Origin: Bacteroidales bacterium | Lineage (GTDB): Bacteria > Bacteroidota > Bacteroidia > Bacteroidales > UBA3824 | Direction of reading: 5' to 3' | DNA: 64,000 nucleotides | NCBI GenBank assembly: GCA_016286055.1 | Contig: JAEERW010000008.1 | Coordinates: 160,604-224,603, forward strand | In this document: one piece after another, positions 25,491-32,374 of the stretch | Layout of the letters: each line of letters starts with the position of its first letter | Position numbering within the stretch: the first letter of the stretch is position 1 | Position numbers and translations under genes: made by a program | The notes under the pieces: generated by a model | What the model was told of the DNA's origin: nothing | Databases searched by the model: none | What the model saw: the letters and a program-made list of their open reading frames with translations, nothing else

Positions 25491-26705
25491 TTAAAAAGCA
25501 TATTGCAACATTACTGTAACAGAGTGGGTTGCGAGACCGAGGTCGTCGTTGTCGCGGTCGAGTTGCGTGGCGTGACCCGTGCGACCCATATACTGATACA
25601 TTGCTTGGAGTTTGAGGTTGGTGTCTTTTATGAAATAATTGAAACCAAAGGCGGGCATATTGATAATGCCGTCCTCAGAGGTGGCGTTGCGGTCCATAAA
25701 GTCGTAACGTGCAGCCACTTGCCACTGATTAGCCACAAAATATCCAGCCTGAGCGTATCCGCCCCAATAGTTGAAAGTATCGTCGATTTTTTGACGGTCG
25801 GTGAATCCCACGTGCATCATATATGCCTCGGCAGCGATGTAGAGGCGGTTTTTCATATAGGCAAATTCAAATCCAAAACGGCTGTCGTTGGTGCTTTCGC
25901 TCTCGCTCTCGATGTTGGTGTTGGCAGAGAGTGCGATAATCATTTTTTGGTCGTTGAGGTTGTTGGGATTTCCCTGAGTAGAAGGCATATAGCCAAACGG
26001 CATTACCGCAATTCTACCTGCATAGAGAAGCGACGGAAGTCCCTTGATGTCGTCGCTGAGGGTCTTGGTGGCGGAATTTACGCTTGCGCCCGTGCCGTTG
26101 AAAATGCCGGCTTCGTAACTGAATTTGTTGTTTGCCACAAGTCCGTGAGCCATTACACCAAGGTCGAAACCTGTGCCGATTGAGGGGTTTACGGCGTTCA
26201 AAACGTGAGGCATTATCACGTTGGTTGTCAGCGATGTAGGCACGCAGGGAAGAAGAGTTTCGCCCAAAGTGGTGAGGTAGGCGTGGGTGTAGGGAGTTTT
26301 GAATTTTCCAACGCGGAAACTGAGTGCATTGCTGGCCTTTACGTCGAACCAAGCCTGTTGCAAAAGTGCTCCGCCCGAACCGGCGGCATTAATGCTGAGG
26401 TTAAACGAAATTCTGTCGTAAACCTTGCCTGTGAAACCAAGGATTGCATACGGAATTGCAAAACCCGAGTTCATTACATTGTCTTGATTATAAGCCTTGT
26501 CGAGACCCTCGTCGTCGTACCAATTGTATTTTGCGGCGGTTTGAATCAAGGTGTAAGGCTTGAAAACAAAATCGCCTTTCTTAGATTTAATTGAAAAACC
26601 TTCACGTCCGGCAAGCGACACAACGCCATTGTCGGTATCTTCGGTCTGCGCTGAAACTGTGAGCGTTACAGCAGATAGTATTGTTATCAAAAATATCTTT
26701 TTCAT
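25491..26705 (-). CDS. Porin, OprO/OprP-like outer membrane beta-barrel
   Basis: Outer-membrane protein of 404 residues with signal peptide MKKIFLITILSAVTLTVSAQ. GREGFSIKSKKGDFVFKPYTLIQTAAKYNWY at the start of the mature protein is the beginning of the phosphate-selective porin O/P family barrel. Alternating aromatic strands continue to the terminal HSVTVMLQYAF, ending in Phe as barrel proteins do. Within the operon it lies between the di-heme oxidoreductase and the cytochrome-like lipoprotein, so a role in uptake of an ion or ligand for them is likely, though the substrate cannot be read from sequence. Confidence 0.85.
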   Translation of the reverse strand: MKKIFLITILSAVTLTVSAQTEDTDNGVVSLAGREGFSIKSKKGDFVFKPYTLIQTAAKYNWYDDEGLDKAYNQDNVMNSGFAIPYAILGFTGKVYDRISFNLSINAAGSGGALLQQAWFDVKASNALSFRVGKFKTPYTHAYLTTLGETLLPCVPTSLTTNVIMPHVLNAVNPSIGTGFDLGVMAHGLVANNKFSYEAGIFNGTGASVNSATKTLSDDIKGLPSLLYAGRIAVMPFGYMPSTQGNPNNLNDQKMIIALSANTNIESESESTNDSRFGFEFAYMKNRLYIAAEAYMMHVGFTDRQKIDDTFNYWGGYAQAGYFVANQWQVAARYDFMDRNATSEDGIINMPAFGFNYFIKDTNLKLQAMYQYMGRTGHATQLDRDNDDLGLATHSVTVMLQYAF

Positions 26706-26720
26706 CTTTTTATGTTTTTT

Positions 26721-26842
26721 ATCAACGAATTAAACTAATACACTGAAAATGTATTCGTTACATTCGTATTAATAAAAATACTTGCGTTTTTATTAATTAT
26801 TTTCATAATTATTCTTCGTTTTAATTAGTTTAATTCGTTGAT
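26721..26842. repeat. Long inverted repeat with nested hairpin between porin and di-heme oxidoreductase genes
   Basis: Perfect 19-base arms ATCAACGAATTAAACTAAT (26721-26739) and reverse complement (26824-26842) enclose a second perfect inverted repeat, ATTAATAAAAA (26768-26778) and TTTTTATTAAT (26787-26797). It fills the 147-base gap between two genes of the operon and is related to the element at 25372-25482 by the arm core AACGAATTAAAC. Confidence 0.75.
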
Positions 26843-26852
26843 GATTATTTAT

Positions 26853-28286
26853 TTACAAACTCTCTAAAAATGTTACTAATGCCTCCCTGTCTTCTTTTGG
26901 CATTTTGGCGAAGAGGTTTTTGGAGGCTTCGCCTTCGCCGCCGTGCCACATTATGGCTTCGGTGAAATTGCGGGCGCGTCCGTCGTGGAGAAAATATGTG
27001 TGTCCGTTTACGATTTTTTGCAAGCCAACACCCCAAAGCGGTGTGGTGCGCCATTCGTTGCCTCGTGCTAAGCCGCTGACATAATTATCGTTGAGTCCAA
27101 CGCCCATAATCTCGCTGCCCATATCGTGAAGCAAGAAATCAGAATACGGGTGGATGGTTTGTCCGCCGAGCCACGGAATCCGCGTACCATTCAACAGCAC
27201 AGAACCTTGCGGCTGTGTGTGAAGCGTTGTAACGTGGCACAGATGGCATCCTGCGGCATAAAACATCTCCTCGCCGCGCTTTACCACAGGGTCGTTGACG
27301 TTGCGGCGGGCGGGTACTCCAAGGCATTGCATATAGAGGTCAACATCTTCCATTTGCTGCGACGTAACGTCCAACTGATGGTAAGTGATGCCCATAGCCG
27401 ACGTTGCCTGAGCCATTTGAGCCTGACCTTCGCAAATCTCCTCGGGGAAACGGCTGTTGGTGGCGCCCATATCCGACGAAAAACCGAGTTCTACTGTCAG
27501 GTCGGCGTGCTGAGCCTTGTTGCCGGAGAGACCGAGTTGGAGTTTCCCGCGCTCCTTGATGTAGTTTGCCTTGCCCGAAATTCCATATTCGGGATAATTG
27601 CTGCGGGCTGCAAGTTGCTCAATTTCAGTGCGGTCGATAGCCATCATCAAACCCATTCCCACGTGTCGGAGCGGTATGCGGACGGTGCAGAAAAGGTCTT
27701 CGGGGGCGATAGAGTCGGCGTACCATTCGGTGATGGTGTATTCGGGGCGGGCGAGTTGGTATTTTTCGCCGTCGGGAAATTCAAAATCCTCAAATTTCCA
27801 TTCCACTTTGAGTTTGCCTTCGGGTTTAACGCCCATAATCGCATTGTCGTGAACCACACGGCCATAATCTTGGAAAAACGAACCGTTTTTTCGTGTAATG
27901 TAAATCAGCATTGACGAAAAACCGAAGTTTCCGCTGCCGAGATTGCTCCACGTGGTAGGCTCGGTGCGTCCAGCGTTTCGGTGGCAACTTCCGCACGAAT
28001 ATCCCGCGTACACGGGTCCCAAGCCGCCCTGACTTTGCGACGAAGCAAGCGGATTGTCGTAAAGGTTGTCGCCATTGTTGAAACGCGAGGTGTATTTGCC
28101 CGAAACCCATTTAGCCTGAGTATCAAACGCATACGATGACGAAAGGCAGACCGTAGAAGTTCCCGCCGAAAGTGAAAATCCTTCGGGAATTTCAAATTCG
28201 TCGATTTCGATGCCGTCGTCGTTGTCGCAGGCTGTTAAAGTGACTGCCGCAACGCAGGTTATCGCTATTTTAGTTATTAAATCCAT
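26853..28286 (-). CDS. Di-heme oxidoreductase family lipoprotein (DUF1111, putative peroxidase)
   Basis: A 477-residue lipoprotein of the di-heme oxidoreductase (DHOR) family. The ATG at 28286 gives MDLITKIAITCVAAVTLTAC, a clean lipobox (LTAC); 10 further codons upstream would spoil it. Two c-type heme sites are visible: GYSCGSCHRNAGRTEP (about residue 98-102) and AAGCHLCHVTTLHTQP in the C-terminal third. The latter is followed by the family's closing motif RGNEWRTTPLWGVGL and YFLHDGRARNFTEAIMWHGGEGEASK. The family is found beside imelysins in Bacteroidota and Proteobacteria, as here. Likely an electron-transfer or peroxidase step outside the inner membrane; substrate unknown. Confidence 0.92.
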   Translation of the reverse strand: MDLITKIAITCVAAVTLTACDNDDGIEIDEFEIPEGFSLSAGTSTVCLSSSYAFDTQAKWVSGKYTSRFNNGDNLYDNPLASSQSQGGLGPVYAGYSCGSCHRNAGRTEPTTWSNLGSGNFGFSSMLIYITRKNGSFFQDYGRVVHDNAIMGVKPEGKLKVEWKFEDFEFPDGEKYQLARPEYTITEWYADSIAPEDLFCTVRIPLRHVGMGLMMAIDRTEIEQLAARSNYPEYGISGKANYIKERGKLQLGLSGNKAQHADLTVELGFSSDMGATNSRFPEEICEGQAQMAQATSAMGITYHQLDVTSQQMEDVDLYMQCLGVPARRNVNDPVVKRGEEMFYAAGCHLCHVTTLHTQPQGSVLLNGTRIPWLGGQTIHPYSDFLLHDMGSEIMGVGLNDNYVSGLARGNEWRTTPLWGVGLQKIVNGHTYFLHDGRARNFTEAIMWHGGEGEASKNLFAKMPKEDREALVTFLESL

Positions 28287-28359
28287 TGTATAAATGCACA
28301 AAAACGGAGGAGACACAAAGCCTCCACCGTTATAATATTCTTTAAAAAAATGTCAGCTA

Positions 28360-29547
28360 TTAGTGAATTGTTCTTGCCTTTCCGTCTTTAAAAATCAAGT
28401 ATTCCAAAGTGTGGAAACCACGCAATTGCTGAGCCGATTCGATGTTTTGAGCGTTTTGGCTACCTTCTTCACCTTCGGGGATTTCTTCATAATCGCCACT
28501 CCATTCGAGTTCGCCCCAAGATGCTGTGTTAAAGATTTTTACGATACCGCTGAGGTCGAGAGGCCATGAGTCCATATTGGGGTCGAGACCCTTGTCGGCA
28601 ACAGGACCAAAGAGGAAAGCCTCGCTCGATTCCCAAGGATTGCGTGCTGCAAGCCAAGCGTCGGCACATTTGCTGAAACCTTCGTTTGAGGGGTTTTTCT
28701 CAAAAGCCACTACTGCGTTGTAAAGTTCGGTGTTCTTTTCTGACAGACTTTTATAAGTGGGAAGAATAACACCGTTAACATATTGATTAAGAACGGCATC
28801 CCAATTGTAATCGGCAAGATTGTTGTCGATGTACGATTTTAATTCTTTGTCTAAAACATCGCTGAGTTCTCCGCAAGCCTCGATAGCAGCCTGAGCCTCG
28901 GCACTTCCAAGATTGTTGCGGAAGGGTTGAGGAATTGCCAAAATAGCATCCTGAGCACCCTTGATGGCTGCAATCACCTTGGCATCAAGTTCAGCGTTTT
29001 TGCCGTTGATAACCTTTGAGATAGAATTTGCATTTACCACGCCGTCGAGCGAACCGTAGTATGCATTTTTGATAGAGGCAATGTTGTTAGAAAAATCGAC
29101 ACGAGAGTGCCACGAAAACCAAGATTCTACTTGGAGAACTGCATCGTCGTGTTTGCCGCTGTTCCAAGTGTCAACAGGACCCTTGATTTTTGAGTCGCCA
29201 ACCTCGCCGGCAATGTCTACACAACCGTCAATAATCTGTTCTACACAGTCTTTCGACGATTGAAAACCAGCTCCGGTGTATCCGAGGAAGCGTTTTGCGT
29301 AACTGTCGCCACCGTCGTATGCGGTGTTCCAATAATTGTAGAGGTTGTCTGAGTCGGTCTTCAAGAGGGTAGCCACAACGCGCATATAGTTGCCCCATTG
29401 TTTTGCGTACGAAGAGTTGTACTCAGTGTTAACAGCCTCGTTTTCAGAAATATTGGCTAATGGTTCTTCTTCATCGTCTTTGCAGGCGGTGAATGTTGCT
29501 GCGCCGAACGCTAAAAGTCCGGCAGCGAATAATGCTCTTTTTTTCAT
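28360..29547 (-). CDS. Imelysin family (peptidase M75-like) lipoprotein
   Basis: Periplasm-side helical lipoprotein of 395 residues; the lipobox FTAC places Cys22. Family motifs are present: GFHTLEYLIF near the C-terminus (the GxHxxE signature) and AARNPWESSEAFLFGP. Imelysins are thought to be iron- or metal-linked periplasmic proteins related to EfeO and not true peptidases. It sits between a porin gene and the di-heme oxidoreductase gene, the usual company of this family. The 49-base gap upstream is made of short AATTATGAATTATG-type repeats. Confidence 0.92.
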   Translation of the reverse strand: MKKRALFAAGLLAFGAATFTACKDDEEEPLANISENEAVNTEYNSSYAKQWGNYMRVVATLLKTDSDNLYNYWNTAYDGGDSYAKRFLGYTGAGFQSSKDCVEQIIDGCVDIAGEVGDSKIKGPVDTWNSGKHDDAVLQVESWFSWHSRVDFSNNIASIKNAYYGSLDGVVNANSISKVINGKNAELDAKVIAAIKGAQDAILAIPQPFRNNLGSAEAQAAIEACGELSDVLDKELKSYIDNNLADYNWDAVLNQYVNGVILPTYKSLSEKNTELYNAVVAFEKNPSNEGFSKCADAWLAARNPWESSEAFLFGPVADKGLDPNMDSWPLDLSGIVKIFNTASWGELEWSGDYEEIPEGEEGSQNAQNIESAQQLRGFHTLEYLIFKDGKARTIH

Positions 29548-29596
29548 TTTATATTGTGTTTTAATTAATTACGAATTATGAATTATGTATTATGAA

Positions 29597-30913
29597 TTAC
29601 TTCTGCCAAAACCACCCCACGTATGCAATGGCAATGCAGAATTCGTTTTCGTTGTTGAAAGAAGATTTGGTGTTTTTAAACATCTCGTCAGTACCTATTT
29701 TTCGGTATGTGTAATCCGCCTTGATTACGAGGTTGGGAAGGGCGAAATAGTTCAAACCCCACGTCCAATAGTTCACTTGGCAGCGGTCGTCCATAAGTTG
29801 GAGTTGCTCGCCTTTTTCTTGCGGATTATAATATTCGTAATGGGCAAATGGTTGAATGTTAGGAAATTTGTCGCCGCCATTGAAAGTATTTTTTAAATTA
29901 ACGCCAAGTTCAAAATTGTAATTAAGTGCGTTTTTGGCAACGTTGGGAGTGCGGCTGTAACCCGATTTGTTGGAGTATGTGCGTATGGTTTTGTCGATAA
30001 ACAGCACCTCGGTGAGATTACCGCTGAGAAAACTTCCTCGGAATGTTACAAATTTGTTTTTGTATTGAGCGTCAACAGAATATATTGAAATATTGATAGG
30101 GTCGTTGCTGTTGAAAGTATTCAGACGGTCGCAATTTTTGCCTGCATCGTGGCAGTAATACATTGAGTATCCGAGTCTTAGTCCGGGCAAACCGTTGTAA
30201 TCGAGTCGCAAAACGTAAGCCGGACGGGTAAAATTATCTGCCTCAAAGAATCCCTGACGACCGCCCTTTATCCAATTGTAACGGCTAAAACCGAGAGGGT
30301 TTTGACCTGCCACAATCTGCGCCTGATAGTCGAATTTTGCAAATCCACCGCCAAACGAGCCGAAAAACTCAATACCTGTTTCGTGCCAAGTGCAAGGCAT
30401 TATGGTAGTTGCGCCTTCGGGACGGAATGTGGTGTAAAAATTGATTGGTTCGTGGTGAGCGTTGGTAAGTCCCACAGGCAGAACAATATGTCCCACCTTA
30501 ATATTAAAAGCGTCCACAATTTTGCGAGTGATGTGGAATTGTTCGAGAGCCACCTCGCCGCCCTTTTCCATTTCGGTTTCGTATTCGCCGTTTTCGCTTC
30601 CGCTGCCGGCTTCCATCTCCATTGCTGTGCCTGTGCCGCCTGCTTCAAATTCAATTTCTGCCCCGAGAATCCATTTGGGATTAAATTTGTAATCAATAGC
30701 CAATACAAAACGGGGAATCGAAATCTGTGCGTGATTTATCTCAGAATTGCCCTTAGGCGAACCTGTCCAACGGTTTAATCCATAATTTTGCCACGAACCA
30801 AGAATTTCGCCATAACTTCCGACACGGATTTTTTGATAAGTAGTGTCGTCTTGGGCATTTGCGGTGGAAACTAATAATATAGCCGCTGTTATTAAAAGAA
30901 TTAGTTTGTTCAT
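29597..30913 (-). CDS. Outer membrane beta-barrel porin-like protein, first gene of the imelysin operon
   Basis: A 438-residue outer-membrane protein with signal peptide MNKLILLITAAILLVSTANAQ. The mature part begins with YQKIRVGSYGEILGSWQNYGLNRW and shows alternating aromatic strands up to the C-terminal FCIAIAYVGWFWQK. Segments such as FVLAIDYKFNPKWILGAEIEFE and GLNYFALPNLVIKADYTYRK are typical of Bacteroidota porins encoded with imelysin and DHOR proteins. It heads a five-gene operon (porin, imelysin, DHOR, OprP-like porin, cytochrome-like lipoprotein). The promoter and a TACC...GGTG palindrome lie directly upstream. Ligand unknown; iron or heme handling is a reasonable guess from the partners. 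Confidence 0.82.
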   Translation of the reverse strand: MNKLILLITAAILLVSTANAQDDTTYQKIRVGSYGEILGSWQNYGLNRWTGSPKGNSEINHAQISIPRFVLAIDYKFNPKWILGAEIEFEAGGTGTAMEMEAGSGSENGEYETEMEKGGEVALEQFHITRKIVDAFNIKVGHIVLPVGLTNAHHEPINFYTTFRPEGATTIMPCTWHETGIEFFGSFGGGFAKFDYQAQIVAGQNPLGFSRYNWIKGGRQGFFEADNFTRPAYVLRLDYNGLPGLRLGYSMYYCHDAGKNCDRLNTFNSNDPINISIYSVDAQYKNKFVTFRGSFLSGNLTEVLFIDKTIRTYSNKSGYSRTPNVAKNALNYNFELGVNLKNTFNGGDKFPNIQPFAHYEYYNPQEKGEQLQLMDDRCQVNYWTWGLNYFALPNLVIKADYTYRKIGTDEMFKNTKSSFNNENEFCIAIAYVGWFWQK

Positions 30914-30937
30914 CTCTATCTGTAATTAGATTCGCCG

Positions 30938-30984
30938 CAAAATTACAGGCAGATAAAACAGCGCACAATCACCAAAAGTAGGTA
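30938..30984 (-). promoter_or_regulatory. Promoter and LuxR-like site of the porin-imelysin operon
   Basis: On the minus strand TTGT (30968-30965), 19 bases, TAATTTTG (30945-30938): the same spacing and -33 sequence as the hemerythrin-LuxR promoter. Just upstream is TACCTACTTTTGGTG (30984-30970), an imperfect inverted repeat related to the TACCTAAAATTAGGTA operator at 24557-24572, with one base less in the centre. Confidence 0.5.
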
Positions 30985-31026
30985 AATTTTTGGAGGGGAT
31001 AATTAAGAATGGGGATGAGAAAAAGA

Positions 31027-31184
31027 GCGGGAAACAAGATTCGAACTCGTGTCTTCACACCATAATAATTAATGACCGACTGTGTGTGCTCTAACCATTG
31101 GAGATTTACGCAACTAACTTTCTGAAAACTCTTAAAACAAAGTTTAAGAATTTTCCGTTGCTACTGCCACTAAGCTATTCCCGC
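31027..31184 (-). tRNA. tRNA-like sequence of 158 bases, degenerate or interrupted (tRNA-Gly-like ends)
   Basis: On the minus strand the ends form a perfect 7-pair acceptor stem, GCGGGAA and TTCCCGC. They enclose a D-arm (GCTTAGTGGCAGTAGC) and a T-arm ACGAGTTCGAATCTTGT with an intact TTCGAAT loop. In between, where about 30 bases would be expected, lie about 110 bases: a 13-pair hairpin with one mismatch (GAAAATTCTTAAA against TTTAAGAGTTTTC) clamped by GCAAC/GTTGC pairing, then a second D-arm-like piece (CTCCAATGGTTAGAG) and CACAC/GTGTG arms around a 21-base loop. No ordinary 7-base anticodon loop can be drawn. It may be a tRNA pseudogene formed from parts of two tRNAs or a tRNA with an insertion. 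The remainder of the 324-base gap 30914-31237 holds the operon promoter. Confidence 0.45.
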
Positions 31185-31237
31185 ATTAAGGTGCTGCAAA
31201 ATTAGAAAAAGATTCTCAAAAAACAAGCGACAATTAC

Positions 31238-32326
31238 TCACCCCTCGATATGACTAAAAAACTCCAACACATCGTCCCAAGTTTTGTAGGGGGCTTCGCC
31301 GAATTGGAGAAATGCGCCCATAAAATCTTTGGCACCGTTGTGGATGCGGTCGTCGATGAGATAGTCGCCGTAGTTGAGGTTTTTGTGGTGCGATAGTATC
31401 AGGCGGCGGAATGCTGGCACGCCGAGCCATTTTTGCACCCAAAGCATCTTGTCGGTCCACGACGATGGATTGCCCCACGGTGCCGACGATAATATATAGG
31501 TGTCGTATTTGAGCGAAAGTTGTCGAAACGCCTTAACTGCGCTCGGCATAGGTTCAAGCCTCGAAAAATAACCCGGAATATCCCAAATGCGTCCCTCGTA
31601 TTGTTTCAACTCTGCCTCGGTGCATTTGTGGATGCCGTTGTGATAGTCTACGAGCGTTTCGTCGAGGTCGATATAGAGAATAGGCCGCTGACGGTTGTTG
31701 AGTTTGTCGTCGATCCAATGGATAACGGGAATCACCGAATTGAGCAAGATAGAATCGTTGAGCCGGTGTTCGCCGTCAAACCAAATTGCATTCATATAAT
31801 GCGCTGCAAAAATGTCGTGAGTATGCACAAGAGGGTCTTTATCGCCAAAAAGTCCGTAAACAAGATTGCGGTGCTCCTCCACATTGATTTGCGAGAAACT
31901 ATTAGCCATCACCTGTTTAAACTCGTCCACCTCGGTTTGTGTAATCCAAAATTCGGTTTCGCCATCATCGCGAGGGTTGAGCCATTTTTGCTTGCCCATA
32001 CCGTGGAGAGTTTTGAGGGTTTCGCCAATTTGAAACGCGGGATTCACCAAAATGCGGTTAAAACCATAGAGTTGCTCGGTGTAAAGTCCACCCATCGACG
32101 TGCCGATAATAAGGTCGGGCTTTTGGGTGTCGCAGATATTGCGGAGCAGATCCATTGCTTTTAGCGGGCTAACGGGCATGTCGGGTGAAATCACCTCGGC
32201 GTTAGGCATAAGTATTCGGAGGCTTTTGGCAGTTCCGCTAGCGCCCGACGAGGCAAATCCGTGAACATAGAGAATTTTTCGTCCCGCCATCATATCGGGA
32301 TATTGAATGTAGTTTTGGTTTTCCAT
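31238..32326 (-). CDS. Fusion of YqiA-like esterase and 5'(3')-deoxyribonucleotidase (NT5C) domains
   Basis: A 362-residue protein with two enzymes joined. Residues about 15-200 are an alpha/beta hydrolase of the YqiA/YcfP family: ILYVHGFASSG, nucleophile Ser77 in GTSMGG, Asp in GDKDPLV and His188 in GEHRLND. Residues about 213-362 are a HAD phosphatase of the NT5C type: DLDETLVDYHNG (Asp220/Asp222), LSSAPWGNPSSWTDK and LIDDRIHNGAKDF. Both active sites look complete. NT5C-type enzymes dephosphorylate nucleoside monophosphates; the hydrolase substrate is unknown. The combination in one chain is unusual but I believe it recurs in Bacteroidales. It is transcribed from its own promoter inside the end of the upstream TlpA-like gene. 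Confidence 0.85.
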   Translation of the reverse strand: MENQNYIQYPDMMAGRKILYVHGFASSGASGTAKSLRILMPNAEVISPDMPVSPLKAMDLLRNICDTQKPDLIIGTSMGGLYTEQLYGFNRILVNPAFQIGETLKTLHGMGKQKWLNPRDDGETEFWITQTEVDEFKQVMANSFSQINVEEHRNLVYGLFGDKDPLVHTHDIFAAHYMNAIWFDGEHRLNDSILLNSVIPVIHWIDDKLNNRQRPILYIDLDETLVDYHNGIHKCTEAELKQYEGRIWDIPGYFSRLEPMPSAVKAFRQLSLKYDTYILSSAPWGNPSSWTDKMLWVQKWLGVPAFRRLILSHHKNLNYGDYLIDDRIHNGAKDFMGAFLQFGEAPYKTWDDVLEFFSHIEG

Positions 32327-32343
32327 AAGTAAATATTTGTCCG

Positions 32344-32374
32344 CAAAGATATGGAAAAAGCATTATTTCTCCAA
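32344..32374 (-). promoter_or_regulatory. Candidate promoter of the esterase-nucleotidase gene
   Basis: Minus strand TTGG (32374-32371), 19 bases, TATCTTTG (32351-32344), 18 bases before the ATG. The -33 half lies inside the 3' end of the preceding TlpA-like gene. The -7 box is a good match, the -33 box only partial. Confidence 0.4.

Noticed and set aside
25503-26183. Plus-strand open frame of about 226 codons inside the porin gene, and similar long frames opposite asnA, leuS and the esterase gene
   Set aside because: They lie antisense to well-supported genes, have no ribosome-binding site or family motifs, and are explained by the codon bias of the real gene.
25372-26842. CRISPR array or insertion sequence from the repeated AACGAATTAAAC units
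   Set aside because: They are only two inverted pairs with dissimilar interiors and no spacers, transposase or target duplication.
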